Assembly (NCBI GenBank): GCA_009773555.1
Contig: WSXZ01000018.1
Coordinates: 1 to 64,000 of the forward strand
Reading direction: 5' to 3'
From: Methylocystaceae bacterium
Lineage (GTDB): Bacteria; Pseudomonadota; Alphaproteobacteria; Rhizobiales; Beijerinckiaceae
Length of the DNA stretch: 64,000 nucleotides
In this document: positions 43,167 to 52,700 of the stretch, piece after piece
Position numbering within the stretch: position 1 is the stretch's first letter
Layout of the letters: every line of letters starts with the position of its first letter
The notes under the pieces: model-generated
Databases searched by the model: none
Seen by the model: only the letters and a program-made list of their open reading frames with translations
What the model was told of the DNA's origin: nothing
Program-made: the position numbers and the translations under genes

Positions 43167-44393
43167 ATGTCAGCAGTTGAAACGAAATCCGCCGGCGACG
43201 ATATTCTCGCCGATCTCAATCGCGCCTTCAGCGCCTTTAAAGAGACGAACGACGAGCGTTTGACGCAGCTCGAAAACCGCTTCGGCGCCGACGTCGTGAC
43301 CGAAGAGAAGCTCACGCGCATCGACCACGCGCTTGACGACACGAAGAGCCGGCTCGATCGCCTGGCGCTGGAAATGTCGCGGCCGCGCATTGGCGGCAAG
43401 ATCGTCGACGACCACAGCGGGCGCGAGCACAAAAGCGCCTTCAATCACTACATGCGCTCCGGCGAAGCCAGCGGCCTCAAAGCTCTCGAAGCCAAGGCGC
43501 TGTCGCGCGGCTCGGGCGCTGACGGCGGCTATCTCGTGCCGCTTCCAACCGAGCGGGACGTTCTGCGCAGACTCGCGAAGTTCTCGCCGATCCGCGCGAT
43601 CTCCAGCGTGCGCGAAATCTCCGGCGCGTCGCTGCGCCGCGCCTTTTCAACGACAGGTCCCGCCGCCGGATGGGTGGCGGAAGCCGATCCGCGCCCGCAG
43701 ACCAACAATCAGCAGCTCGCCGACATGACCTTCCCGGCGATGGAGCTTTACGCCATGCCGGCGGCGACACAGGCGCTGCTCGACGACGCCGTCGTCGACA
43801 TCGAGCAATGGATCGCCGAAGAGGTGCAAACCGCCTTCGCCGAACAGGAAGGCGCGGCCTTTGTCACTGGCGACGGGGTCAATAAGCCGAAGGGCTTTCT
43901 CTCCTATACGAGCGTCGCCGATTCAAGCTGGACCTGGGGCAATGTCGGCTATGTGGCGACGGGCGCCGCCGGCGCTTTCGCGGCGAGCGATCCTTCCGAC
44001 GCGCTCGTCAATCTCGTCTATGCGCTGCGCGCCGGCTTTCGCCAGAACGGCAAATTCGTCATGGGGCGGCGCGCGCAGTCGCTGGTGCGACAGTTCAAGA
44101 CGACGACGGGCGACTACATCTGGGCGCCGCCGGCGACCGCCGACGCCGGCGCTTCGCTGATGAATTTCCCCGTCGTTGAAGCGGAAGACATGCCGGACCC
44201 CGCCGCGAATTCTCTCTCCATCGCCTTCGGCGATTTCGAGCGCGGCTATGTGGTGGTGGACCGCGTCGGCATTCGCGTGCTGCGCGATCCCTACTCCGCC
44301 AAGCCCTACGTCCTTTTCTACACGACGAAGCGGGTCGGCGGCGGCGTGCAGAACTTCGAGGCGATCAAGCTGTTGAAATTCGCCGCGTCGTAA
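43167..44393 (+). CDS. HK97-fold major capsid protein (GTA gp5)
   Basis: The start at 43167 (MSAVETKSAGDDI, GAGG upstream) gives 408 aa; the track's earlier start adds 39 residues unlike capsids. An N-terminal coiled-coil delta/scaffold region (about 1-95) is followed by the HK97 domain (GGYLVPLPTERDVL, GDGVNKPKGFLSY, GDFERGYVVVDRVGIRVLRD). The scaffold part is presumably removed by the protease encoded just before. Confidence 0.96.
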   Translation: MSAVETKSAGDDILADLNRAFSAFKETNDERLTQLENRFGADVVTEEKLTRIDHALDDTKSRLDRLALEMSRPRIGGKIVDDHSGREHKSAFNHYMRSGEASGLKALEAKALSRGSGADGGYLVPLPTERDVLRRLAKFSPIRAISSVREISGASLRRAFSTTGPAAGWVAEADPRPQTNNQQLADMTFPAMELYAMPAATQALLDDAVVDIEQWIAEEVQTAFAEQEGAAFVTGDGVNKPKGFLSYTSVADSSWTWGNVGYVATGAAGAFAASDPSDALVNLVYALRAGFRQNGKFVMGRRAQSLVRQFKTTTGDYIWAPPATADAGASLMNFPVVEAEDMPDPAANSLSIAFGDFERGYVVVDRVGIRVLRDPYSAKPYVLFYTTKRVGGGVQNFEAIKLLKFAAS

Positions 44394-44461
44394 CTCGCGG
44401 CGTCGAATCAACGGCCGCGATACACATCGCGGCCTACTCTCTCAACATCACAGGAACTGCG

Positions 44462-45037
44462 ATGCGACCGATGCTCATCGGCGCGCCGGCGATCGAGCCC
44501 GTCTCGCTCGCCGACGCAAAATCATGGTTGCGCGAAGACGGCTCGCAAGAAGATGAATTGATCCAGGCGCTGATCGTCGCCGCGCGCATGACGCTCGAGG
44601 CCTACACCCGGCGCTTCTTCCTCACGCAAAGCTGGCGCATGGTTTTCGACTGCTGGCCCACTTCGGTTGGCTCGAGCGCAACGCTCCGCATTCCCTTCGC
44701 GCCATTTCACTCGGTGACGGCGATCCGCGTGTTCGACGCCAACGACGCGCTGCAGACGCTCAACGCTGCGACCTATCGCGCGCCAAACTCTACCGAGGGC
44801 GGGCGCATCAACTTTACATCGACGCCGCCGGCGCCCGGTCGCGCGATCGACGGAATTGAGATCGACCTCATCGTCGGCTATGGCTCCCTCGCGAGTGACC
44901 TGCCGCAGCCCCTGCGCCAGGCAATTTTGACGCTCGTCGCGCATTGGCGCGAACATCGCGGCGATGGCGGCGACGAAGCTTTGCCGAAGACGGTCGCGCA
45001 ACTTGCGGCCCCATTTCGCCGGGAGCGGCTGCTGTGA
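44462..45037 (+). CDS. Head-tail connector protein (gp6-like)
   Basis: A 191-aa adaptor protein of the phage gp6/PhiE125 gp8 type (EPVSLADAKSWLREDGSQED, ARMTLEAYTRRFFLTQSWRM), thought to sit below the portal. It occupies the GTA gp6 position. Its stop overlaps the GTG start of the next gene. Confidence 0.92.
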   Translation: MRPMLIGAPAIEPVSLADAKSWLREDGSQEDELIQALIVAARMTLEAYTRRFFLTQSWRMVFDCWPTSVGSSATLRIPFAPFHSVTAIRVFDANDALQTLNAATYRAPNSTEGGRINFTSTPPAPGRAIDGIEIDLIVGYGSLASDLPQPLRQAILTLVAHWREHRGDGGDEALPKTVAQLAAPFRRERLL

Positions 45038-45363
45038 GCGTCTTTCCTCGGATCGGCGCCTTGCGCCACCGGGTGACGCTCGAGGCGTCGGTCGATGCGC
45101 CCGATGGCGTCGGCGGTTTTTCGCGCAGCTTTACGCCCGTCGCGACCCTTTGGGCGCGCATCGCGCCTTCCGGCGTGCACGAGGATTTTGTCGAGCAACG
45201 CGCCGAGCAGGCCGCAACTCTCGTCGTGACGATCCGCTGGCGTGACGATGTCTCAAAGGACATGCGCTTCGTCTATCGCGGTCGCAAGCTTCGCATCCAA
45301 TCTGTTATAGATCCCGATGAGCGTCGGCGATTTTTAATCTGCGCGTGCGAAGAGATCACTTAG
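45034..45363 (+). CDS. Head closure / head-tail adaptor (gp7)
   Basis: A 109-aa protein of the phage head-tail adaptor family (SPP1 gp16-like; RIGALRHRVTLEASVDAPDG, LWARIAPSG). The GTG start at 45034 overlaps the previous stop codon. The longer ORF in the track is an upstream extension inside the connector gene. Confidence 0.9.
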   Translation: MSVFPRIGALRHRVTLEASVDAPDGVGGFSRSFTPVATLWARIAPSGVHEDFVEQRAEQAATLVVTIRWRDDVSKDMRFVYRGRKLRIQSVIDPDERRRFLICACEEIT

Positions 45364-45373
45364 AGGACTCGCT

Positions 45374-45781
45374 ATGAGCGCTTCACCCGTCATCGCGCTG
45401 CGCAAGGCGATCCGCGCCTATCTTCTCGCGGATGCAGGCTTCGCCGCCGCGTTCGGCCAAAAGCTTTACGACGAGGCCCCGCACGGAACCGAACCGCCCT
45501 ATGCGCTTTTTGGCGAAGCGCAGCTGCGCGACTGGTCCGCCGATCTCTCGCCGGGCGCGGAGCAGCTGTTCACGATTGGCGTTACGTCGACGACGCGCGG
45601 ACTGAGCGAGGCGCTCGAACTTGCCCAGCGCATCGCCGATCTCATCGATGAGTCTCCGCTCAATCTGCAGGACCATCGGCTGATCGACTTGCGCTTCCTC
45701 TCCATGGAGACGCGTCGCGATCAGAACGGCCGCTTCGCGCGGGTCAATCTGCGCTTTCGCGCCACGACCGAATATCTTTAA
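45374..45781 (+). CDS. DUF3168 tail-completion protein (gp8)
   Basis: A 135-aa DUF3168 family protein, the tail terminator position in alphaproteobacterial GTAs (ALRKAIRAYLLADAGFAAAFG, RFRATTEYL). It likely caps the tail tube. Confidence 0.9.
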   Translation: MSASPVIALRKAIRAYLLADAGFAAAFGQKLYDEAPHGTEPPYALFGEAQLRDWSADLSPGAEQLFTIGVTSTTRGLSEALELAQRIADLIDESPLNLQDHRLIDLRFLSMETRRDQNGRFARVNLRFRATTEYL

Positions 45782-45793
45782 CGGAGCTCAATG

Positions 45794-46201
45794 ATGGCCG
45801 CCCAGAAAGGCAAGGATCTGCTCTTGAAAATTCATGACGGCGCGAGCTTCGTCACGGTGGCTGGCTTGCGCACGCGACGCCTCGCGCTGAACGCCGACAC
45901 GGTCGACGTGACCGACGCCGAGTCGGGCGGCCGCTGGCGCGAATTGCTCGACGGCGGAGGACTGAGGCGCGCAAGCGTCTCCGGGACAGGCGTGTTCAAG
46001 GACCAGTCGTCGGATGCGCTCCTGCGGCAGACCTTCTTCGACGGGCTGCTGCGCGAATGGCAGATCGTCATTCCGGATTTTGGCGTACTCTCGGGCCTGT
46101 TCCAGATCGCCAATCTCGATTACCGCGGCGAACATGCCGCCGAAGTGACCTTCGACATTTCGCTCGAGTCGGCGGGCGCGCTCGCCTTCGCGGCGTTGTG
46201 A
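45794..46201 (+). CDS. Major tail protein, TP901-1 type (gp9)
   Basis: A 135-aa tail tube protein (GKDLLLKIHDGASFVTVAGL, SGTGVFKDQSSDALLRQ, EVTFDISLESAGALAF). The ATG at 45794 is at better distance from GGAG than the one at 45791. It is short for a tail tube protein, but this is usual in GTAs. Confidence 0.9.
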   Translation: MAAQKGKDLLLKIHDGASFVTVAGLRTRRLALNADTVDVTDAESGGRWRELLDGGGLRRASVSGTGVFKDQSSDALLRQTFFDGLLREWQIVIPDFGVLSGLFQIANLDYRGEHAAEVTFDISLESAGALAFAAL

Positions 46202-46204
46202 GGT

Positions 46205-46335
46205 TTGAACGGCTCAACTGTCATTCCCGGCGTGCGAAGCGCAATTCAGACCCCAGGGGCTAAATCCAACATGCGTGTTGCGACTCTGGATTCTCGGTCA
46301 GACCTTCCGCCCGCCGAGAATGACAATTCCAGATG
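46205..46335. repeat. REP-like repeat, type A (copy 2)
   Basis: GTCATTCCCGGCGTGCGAAG on the left and TGGATTCTCGGTCAGACC..GAGAATGACA on the right, with the middle matching copy 1 (CCAGGGGCTAAATCCAACATGCGTGTTG). It separates gp9 from gp10. Confidence 0.75.
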
Positions 46336-46362
46336 GACCAGCGCATTTCATGTGAGGACACG

Positions 46363-46719
46363 ATGGCGAACAGCAAGCGCGGCGAAATTGACGCGACGAT
46401 CGACGGCAAGAACTACACGCTCTGCCTGACGCTCGGCGCGCTCGCCGAACTGGAAGGCGGCTTTGGCGCCAGCGACCTTGTCGCGCTCGCGAGCCGCTTT
46501 GAGGAACGACGGCTTTCCGCACGCGACATACTGCGCATCATCGGCTGCGGTCTGCGCGGAGCGGGCAACGACATAGCCGACGAAGACGTCGCCAAAATGA
46601 AAGTTTCGGAGGGTCTTGCGGGCTATGTGCGCATCGCGGCCGAACTCCTCGCCGCGACCTTCGGCGAAGCGCCGGAGCACGGCACGAACGCAAACCCTCC
46701 GACGCCGCAGGACGCTTGA
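46363..46719 (+). CDS. GTA gp10 family protein
   Basis: A 118-aa protein from ATG 46363 (GAGGA upstream): KRGEIDATIDGKNYTLCLTLGALAELEGGFG is typical of the gene-transfer-agent gp10 family (DUF3356-like). It probably takes part in tail assembly. It overlaps gp10.1 slightly. Confidence 0.9.
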   Translation: MANSKRGEIDATIDGKNYTLCLTLGALAELEGGFGASDLVALASRFEERRLSARDILRIIGCGLRGAGNDIADEDVAKMKVSEGLAGYVRIAAELLAATFGEAPEHGTNANPPTPQDA

Positions 46720-46955
46720 GGCAAACGGCGGAAGCGGCGCGCGACGCCTCCCATCGCACGCCCTTTCCATTTGCGCGCGCCATGGCCTTCGGGCTCGGCG
46801 TCCTGCGGCTCCCGTCGCGCGATTTCTGGTCGATGACGCCGCGCGAACTTTTTCGCGCGGTCGAGGGCGTCTATGGCGTCGCGCCGGGCGCGCCCTCGCG
46901 CGCCGTGATTGAAGAATTAATGCGCCGCTTTCCCGATTTTCAAGGATCGACATGA
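46716..46955 (+). CDS. Tail assembly chaperone-like protein (GTA gp10.1, rcc01693 family)
   Basis: A 79-aa protein with FPFARAMAFGLGVLRLPSRDFWSMTPREL, characteristic of the rcc01693/DUF2376 family located between gp10 and the tape measure in GTAs. Overlapping starts and stops link it to gp10 and gp11. Confidence 0.88.
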   Translation: MRQTAEAARDASHRTPFPFARAMAFGLGVLRLPSRDFWSMTPRELFRAVEGVYGVAPGAPSRAVIEELMRRFPDFQGST

Positions 46956-47545
46956 CGACAGATTTTGATTCCTTCCCCGACCCGTTCAACGCGCCGGGCG
47001 CGAATGAGCGTTTCGCGACAGCCAACCTGCAAGCGACGAAACTTCTGCTCGATCAGATCAATGTTTCAGCGGGAAATGTCACGAAGACGCTTCAATTGGG
47101 TTTCGGCTCGGCGGCGGCAAGCGGCCGCAACTTCAACGACGTGCTCTCGACGATTGCGCAATCGCTGACGCGCATGGCCTTGCGCACGGGAACCAAAGCG
47201 CTCGCCGAAGGACTGGTGAGCGGATTGAGCGGCATGTTCTCTGGCGCCTTCGGCGGCGCCGGGACCATTGCGCCTTTCGCGCAGGGCGGAGTCGTCGCAA
47301 GTCCAACCTATTTTGCGAGCGGCGGCGCGATGGGGCTGATGGGCGAGCGCGGCGCCGAGGCGATCATGCCGCTGGCGCGCGGCGCGGATGGCCGGCTCGG
47401 CGTCGTCGCGCAAGCCGCCGGTGCGCGTCCGGTGTCGGTCACCGTCAACATCGCTGCGCAGGATATCGAGAGCTTCCGCCGTTCGGAGGCGCAAATCACG
47501 GGCGCCCTGGCGCGGGCTGTCGCGCGCGGCCAGCGCAACCTCTAA
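46952..47545 (+). CDS. Short phage tail tape measure protein (GTA gp11)
   Basis: A 197-aa protein. The N-terminal helical part is followed by GLMGERGAEAIMPLARGADG, typical of tape measure proteins of small-tailed GTAs. The short length fits the short GTA tail (RcGTA gp11 is similar in size). Confidence 0.9.
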   Translation: MTTDFDSFPDPFNAPGANERFATANLQATKLLLDQINVSAGNVTKTLQLGFGSAAASGRNFNDVLSTIAQSLTRMALRTGTKALAEGLVSGLSGMFSGAFGGAGTIAPFAQGGVVASPTYFASGGAMGLMGERGAEAIMPLARGADGRLGVVAQAAGARPVSVTVNIAAQDIESFRRSEAQITGALARAVARGQRNL

Positions 47546-47560
47546 ACGGGCGCCGCCGGC

Positions 47561-48199
47561 ATGAGTGATTTTCACGAGATCCGTTTTCCGCTCGATGTCT
47601 CGCTGGGCGGGCGCGGCGGACCGGAGCGGCGCACAGAGATCGTGACGCTCGGCTCCAATCGCGAGGCGCGCAACGCCCGCTGGGCGCATTCGCGCCGCCG
47701 CTATGAGGCTGGCTACGGCGTCAAGAGTCTCACGCAACTTTCGCAGATCATCGAATTCTTCGAAGAGCGACGCGGCCGGCTTTATGGCTTTCGATGGCGT
47801 GATCGCGCCGATTGCGCCTCCTGCGCGCCTGGCGCGACTCCGAGCCCAACGGATCAAACAATAGGAATGGGAGATGGCGCGCGCGCCGCATTTCAGCTTG
47901 TGAAGATTTACGGTGGCGCCTTTTCCGCTTATGCGCGCGACATCGTAAAGCCCGTCGCTGGAACAGTGCGCGTCGCGGCGGATGGGGTCGAGAAGTTGAC
48001 TCCGGATGTGAGCGTCGACGTCACGACAGGAATCGTGACCTTCGCGCCGGGCGCCATTCCCTCGGGGGGAGCGGTCGTCACGGCTGGCTTTCTCTTCGAC
48101 GTGCCTGTGCGCTTCGATACGGATTTCCTCGAAATCGACATGCACGCCTTCGAGGCCGGGGCGATTCCGCATATTCCGATCGTCGAAATCGTTCCGTAG
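47561..48199 (+). CDS. GTA gp12, DUF2460 (TIGR02217) distal tail protein
   Basis: A 212-aa protein with FHEIRFPLDVSLGGRGGPER and FFEERRGRLYGFRWRDRADC, hallmarks of the TIGR02217/DUF2460 family forming the distal tail ring. Canonical order between gp11 and gp13. Confidence 0.94.
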   Translation: MSDFHEIRFPLDVSLGGRGGPERRTEIVTLGSNREARNARWAHSRRRYEAGYGVKSLTQLSQIIEFFEERRGRLYGFRWRDRADCASCAPGATPSPTDQTIGMGDGARAAFQLVKIYGGAFSAYARDIVKPVAGTVRVAADGVEKLTPDVSVDVTTGIVTFAPGAIPSGGAVVTAGFLFDVPVRFDTDFLEIDMHAFEAGAIPHIPIVEIVP

Positions 48200-48202
48200 C
48201 TC

Positions 48203-48295
48203 CGTCATTGCGAGGAGGCGAAGCCGACGAAGCAATCCACAGATCGCGGACCGTGCTCTGGATTGCTTCGCCTTCGGCTCACAATGACGCTGAAA
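48203..48295. repeat. REP-like repeat, type B
   Basis: CGTCATTGCGAGGAGGCGAAGC and GAAGCAATCCA, mirrored by TGGATTGCTTCG and CACAATGACGC: a long imperfect palindrome of a kind widespread in alphaproteobacteria. It lies between gp12 and gp13. Confidence 0.75.
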
Positions 48296-48320
48296 GATCA
48301 TACAAAAGTGGAATCCATTC

Positions 48321-49211
48321 ATGCTTTCGCTTTCTCCTTCGATGCAGGCGAAGCTCGATCAGCGCGCCACGACCTTCTGCCATTGCTGGCGCGTGTCGCG
48401 CCGCGACGCGACCGTGATGGGCTTCACCGATCATGATCGCGATCTGACTTTCAACGACGTCGTCTTCCGCGCCAACACCGGTCTCTCCGCATCGCAACTC
48501 GAATCGAGCGTCGGCTTTGCGCCCGGAACGGGCGAAGCCGCCGGCGCGTTAAGCGACGAGAGCCTTACAGAGGCGGATCTGCTGAACGGCCTCTATGACG
48601 GCGCCTCGGTTGAGACATGGCTCGTCGATTGGACGAACGTTAGTGATCGCGCTTTGCTGGATATCGCGACGATCGGCGAAATACGCCGCGGCGACATTGC
48701 TTTCGCCGCGGAGCTGCGCTCAAGCGCGCACTTTTTCGATTCGCAGCAGGGCCGCGCCTTTCAACGCAGTTGCTCGGCGGATCTCGGCGACGCGCGCTGC
48801 GGCTTTAATCTCATGACGCCTGGCTTTCACGCCACTGGCGTCGTCGCCGCCTTCGTCGGGGGCGCAATCGACATCGATCTTTCGGACACTTTTGACGGCG
48901 GCTTCTTTGCTGGCGGCGCGCTGACCTTTACGAGCGGCGCGAATGAGAACGCTCGTTTCACGATCAAATCGCATCGGCAGGAAAATCTGTGCGCGAGCGT
49001 CACGCTATGGACGCCGCTGGGCGGCGCGATCCTCGCCGGAGACGCCATTCTCATGACAGCCGGCTGCGATAAGTCGCCCACATCCTGTCGCGTGAAGTTC
49101 GACAATATCGTCAACTTCCGCGGCTTCCCGCATATGCCAGGCAATGATCGAGTCATCGCTTATCCGAGCACGCTGGCGCCGGCGATGGACGGCGGGAGTT
49201 TCTTTCGATGA
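48321..49211 (+). CDS. GTA gp13, DUF2163 (TIGR02218) tail hub protein
   Basis: A 296-aa protein of the DUF2163/TIGR02218 family (TFCHCWRVSRRDATVMGFTD, SCSADLGDARCGFNL, GCDKSPTSCRVKFDNIVNF) with conserved Cys residues. RcGTA gp13 is a tail hub protein with a bound cluster, which fits the Cys pattern here. It overlaps gp14 by 4 bp. Confidence 0.94.
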   Translation: MLSLSPSMQAKLDQRATTFCHCWRVSRRDATVMGFTDHDRDLTFNDVVFRANTGLSASQLESSVGFAPGTGEAAGALSDESLTEADLLNGLYDGASVETWLVDWTNVSDRALLDIATIGEIRRGDIAFAAELRSSAHFFDSQQGRAFQRSCSADLGDARCGFNLMTPGFHATGVVAAFVGGAIDIDLSDTFDGGFFAGGALTFTSGANENARFTIKSHRQENLCASVTLWTPLGGAILAGDAILMTAGCDKSPTSCRVKFDNIVNFRGFPHMPGNDRVIAYPSTLAPAMDGGSFFR

Positions 49212-49639
49212 CCCGCGCCGACATTGTCGCGGCGGCGCGGCGCTGGCGTGGCACGCCTTACGTGCATCAGGCTTCGCTCATCCATGTCGGCTGCGACTGT
49301 CTGGGGCTCGTGCGCGGCGTCTGGCGTGACGTCGTCGGTAAAGAGCCGGAGACGACGCCCGCATATACGCCGGATTGGACCGAAGCCTTGAGGGCCGAGA
49401 CATTGCTTGACGCCGCCCATCGGCATTTCAGAGTGGCGACGTTAAGCGATTTTCGTGAAGGCGACGTTCTGCTGTTTCGCTTTCGCGAACATCTCCCGGC
49501 GAAACATCTCGGCATCGCAATATCGACGACGCATATGATTCACGCCCATGCCGGCGCCTGCGTCGCGGAGGTCCCGATCGGCCCGCACTGGCGCAAGACG
49601 CTTGTCGCCGCCTTCGCCTTTCCGGGCGTTGCGGATTGA
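49208..49639 (+). CDS. NlpC/P60-type peptidase (GTA gp14)
   Basis: A 143-aa cell-wall peptidase-like protein: the catalytic Cys in VGCDCLGLVRGVW and the His region GIAISTTHMIHAHAG. As RcGTA gp14 it likely digests the recipient peptidoglycan during DNA delivery. Confidence 0.93.
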   Translation: MTRADIVAAARRWRGTPYVHQASLIHVGCDCLGLVRGVWRDVVGKEPETTPAYTPDWTEALRAETLLDAAHRHFRVATLSDFREGDVLLFRFREHLPAKHLGIAISTTHMIHAHAGACVAEVPIGPHWRKTLVAAFAFPGVAD

Positions 49640-49654
49640 AGACGCTGCGCGTCT

Positions 49655-49770
49655 GTCATTCCCGACGCGCGCTTAGCGCGCGATCGGGGATCCAGCACAA
49701 AACCCGACATTCCTGAAGCTGCTCTGGATTCCCGATCAGGCCTTCGGCCTGTCTGGATTGACATTGCGAG
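49655..49770. repeat. REP-like repeat, type A (copy 3)
   Basis: GTCATTCCCGACGCGCGCTTAGCGCGC at the left, GGATTCCCGATCAGGCCTTCGGCCTGTCTGG at the right. It fills the gap between gp14 and gp15. Confidence 0.75.
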
Positions 49771-49786
49771 GCTCTTCGAGACGCTC

Positions 49787-52700
49787 ATGGCCACTCTTGT
49801 TCTGCAGACAATCGGCTCTGTCGCCGGCGGCGCGATCGGCGGACCTGTCGGTTCCTCTATCGGCCGCGTGCTCGGCGGCTTTGGCGGCTCCTTCGTCGAC
49901 GCGGCGCTGCAACCGCATGCATCGCCGCGCTATTCGATCGGCCCGCGGCTGAAATCGATGGACGGGATCACCTCAACGGAAGGCGCCGGCGTGCCGCGAA
50001 TCTATGGCCGAGCGCGGATCGGCGGACAGATGATCTGGGCGACGCGCTTTCTCGAATGCGTCAACGTCTCTTTCGAACAGACGCAGCATCAGGGCAAAGG
50101 CGGCGGCGGTAGTTCTCAGAGCATCCATTTTACCTATTCCTATTCGGCGAATTTTGCGATTGCGCTGTGCGAAGGGCCTGTCGCTTTCGTGCGACGCATC
50201 TGGGCTGACGGGTCAGAGCTCGACATGACGACGCTGCCGATCCGCGTTTATTCCGGGAACGAGGAGCAGGAGCCCGATCCGCTGATCGTCGCCAAGGAAG
50301 GGGCGGAGAACGCGCCAGCCTATCGCAGCCTCGCCTATATTGTTTTCGAGGATCTGGCGCTCGCGGCCTTCGGCAATCGCATTCCGCAATTCACCTTCGA
50401 AGTGGTGAAGCCGGTTGAAGGACTCGGCGCGATGATCCGGGCTGTCGACCTCATTCCCGGCGCGACGGAGGCCGGCTATCACCCTGCCCTCAAGCTCAAT
50501 TTCCATTCGCCCGGCGCCACGGCGGCGGAAATTCGCCATCAGCTCACCGCAGCGACGGATTGGACCGCGTCGCTCGACGCTTTGCAGGCGCTTTGCCCCA
50601 ATCTCGAAAGCGTCGCGCTTGTCGTCGCCTGGTTCGGCGACGACCTTCGCGCCCAGCACTGCACGATCGCGCCGCGCGTCGACGCCACATTCAAGACCAT
50701 CGGTCAGTTCAACTTCATTGTCGGTGGCTTCTGGCCGCCGGACTGGTCGGTCGCCGGGCTCACGCGCTCCACCGCGCGGCTCGTATCGCAAATCGAGGGA
50801 CGCGCGGCCTATGGCGGAACGCCGAGCGACGCTTCGGTCGTCGCCGCTATCGCCGACCTCAAGGCGCGCGGCCTCGCGGTGACTTTCTATCCCTTCGTGA
50901 TGATGGACGTGCCGCCGGGCAATGCGCTGCCCAATCCTTACACAGGCGCCGTCGAACAGCCGGCGTTCCCCTGGCGTGGACGCATCACCTGCGATCCTGC
51001 GCCTGGTCGGCCCGGTTCGCCAGACGCGACCGCGACGGCGGCGGCGCAAGTCGACGCCTTCTTTACGCGCTATCGCCCGTTCATTCTGCATTACGCCAAT
51101 CTTTGCGTCGCGGCCGGCGGCGTCGAGGCCTTCCTCATCGGCTCCGAGCTGATCGGCCTGACGCGCGTGCGCTCGGCGCCGGGCGCATATCCCGCCGTCG
51201 CGGCGCTGATGACGCTCGCCGCGGAAGCGAAAGCGATCCTCGGCGCGCCAACAAAAATCTCTTACGCCGCCGACTGGACCGAATATGGCGCGCATGTTCC
51301 TGCAAGCGGCGAAGCGCGCTTTCCGCTCGATCCGCTGTGGGCGTCAAGCGCCGTCGATTTCGTCGGCGTCGACGTCTATTGGCCGCTCTCCGACTGGCGC
51401 GACGGCGACGCCCATCTCGACGCGCAGGAAGCGGCGAGCATTTATGATCTCGACTATCTCAGGTCTCGCGTCGCCTCGGGCGAGGCCTATGATTGGCATT
51501 ACGCCGACGCAAACGCGCGCCTCGCGCAAGAACGCACGCCGATCAGCGACGGACTCGGCAAGCCTTGGATCTTCCGCCAGAAAGATTTTCTGTCGTGGTG
51601 GTCGCAGCCGCATTACGAGCGCGTCGGCGGCGCTGAGCTGGGGGCGCCGACGGAATGGGTCCCGCAGTCGAAGCCGATCTGGATCGTCGAGACGGGATGT
51701 CCCGCGGTCGACCGCGGCGCCAATGCGCCGAATGTTTTTCCGGACCCGCGCTCGAGCGATGGCGGTCTGCCCTATTTTTCGCGCAACGGCCGCGACGATC
51801 TCATGCAGGCGCGATTCATCGAGGCGATGATCGCGCATTTCGATCCGGATGCTCCGGGAGGCGCCGCGCGCAACCCGACGTCCAGCGTCTACGCCGGGCC
51901 GATGGTCGATCCGGCGCGCCTGCACCTATGGTGTTGGGATGCGCGTCCCTTTCCGGCCTTTCCGACGCAGGTCGACGCGTGGAGCGACGCCGCCAATTGG
52001 GAGACGGGCCATTGGTTGAACGGACGACTCGAAGGCGCGCCGCTCGACCGCCTCCTGCCGGCGCTCGCCGGCGCCGTCTCCGCGCCTGAAATTGTCACAC
52101 AGCGGCCAAACGTCGCCGGCTTTCTTGACGGCTATGTGCTGGAGCGGCCGATGTCGCCGCGCGAGGCGATCGATCCTCTTGCCGCGCTCTTCGGCTTCGA
52201 CGCCGTGGCAAGCGGCGGCGCCTTGCGCTTCGTCGATCGGCGCGGAAAGCCGGTGTGCGAAATTGACGAAGACGATCTCGTCGCCGGAAAAACCGCCTCG
52301 CTCGTGACGCTGGCGCGGGCGCAGGAAAGCGAACTGCCGCAGGAGATCGCGCTCTCCTTCTCCGATTCCGAGAACGACTTTCAGATGGCGCGAGTCTTAT
52401 CCCGCAGACTCGAGGGCCGCTCGGCGCGCCAGAGTGAAGCGCAAGCCGCGGTGATGACGCATCGCGCCAATGCGCAGTCGCTTGCGGAGAGCTGGCTTCA
52501 GGACTTGTGGATCGGACGCGAAACCGCCGAATTTTCGCTACGGCCTGGCCTTCTCGCCTTGCAGCCCGGCGATCTGGTGCGGCTCGGCGCAGCCGGCGGC
52601 GGCCGGCTGTTTCAAATCCAACGCATCACGGACGGCGCCGCGCGACAGGTAAGCGCGCGCGCGGCGGACGCTTCCGTCTATGACACGGCCGCGCCGCTGC

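Noticed and set aside
50213-51295. 360-aa minus-strand ORF opposite gp15
   Set aside because: Arg-rich shadow of the gp15 coding strand.
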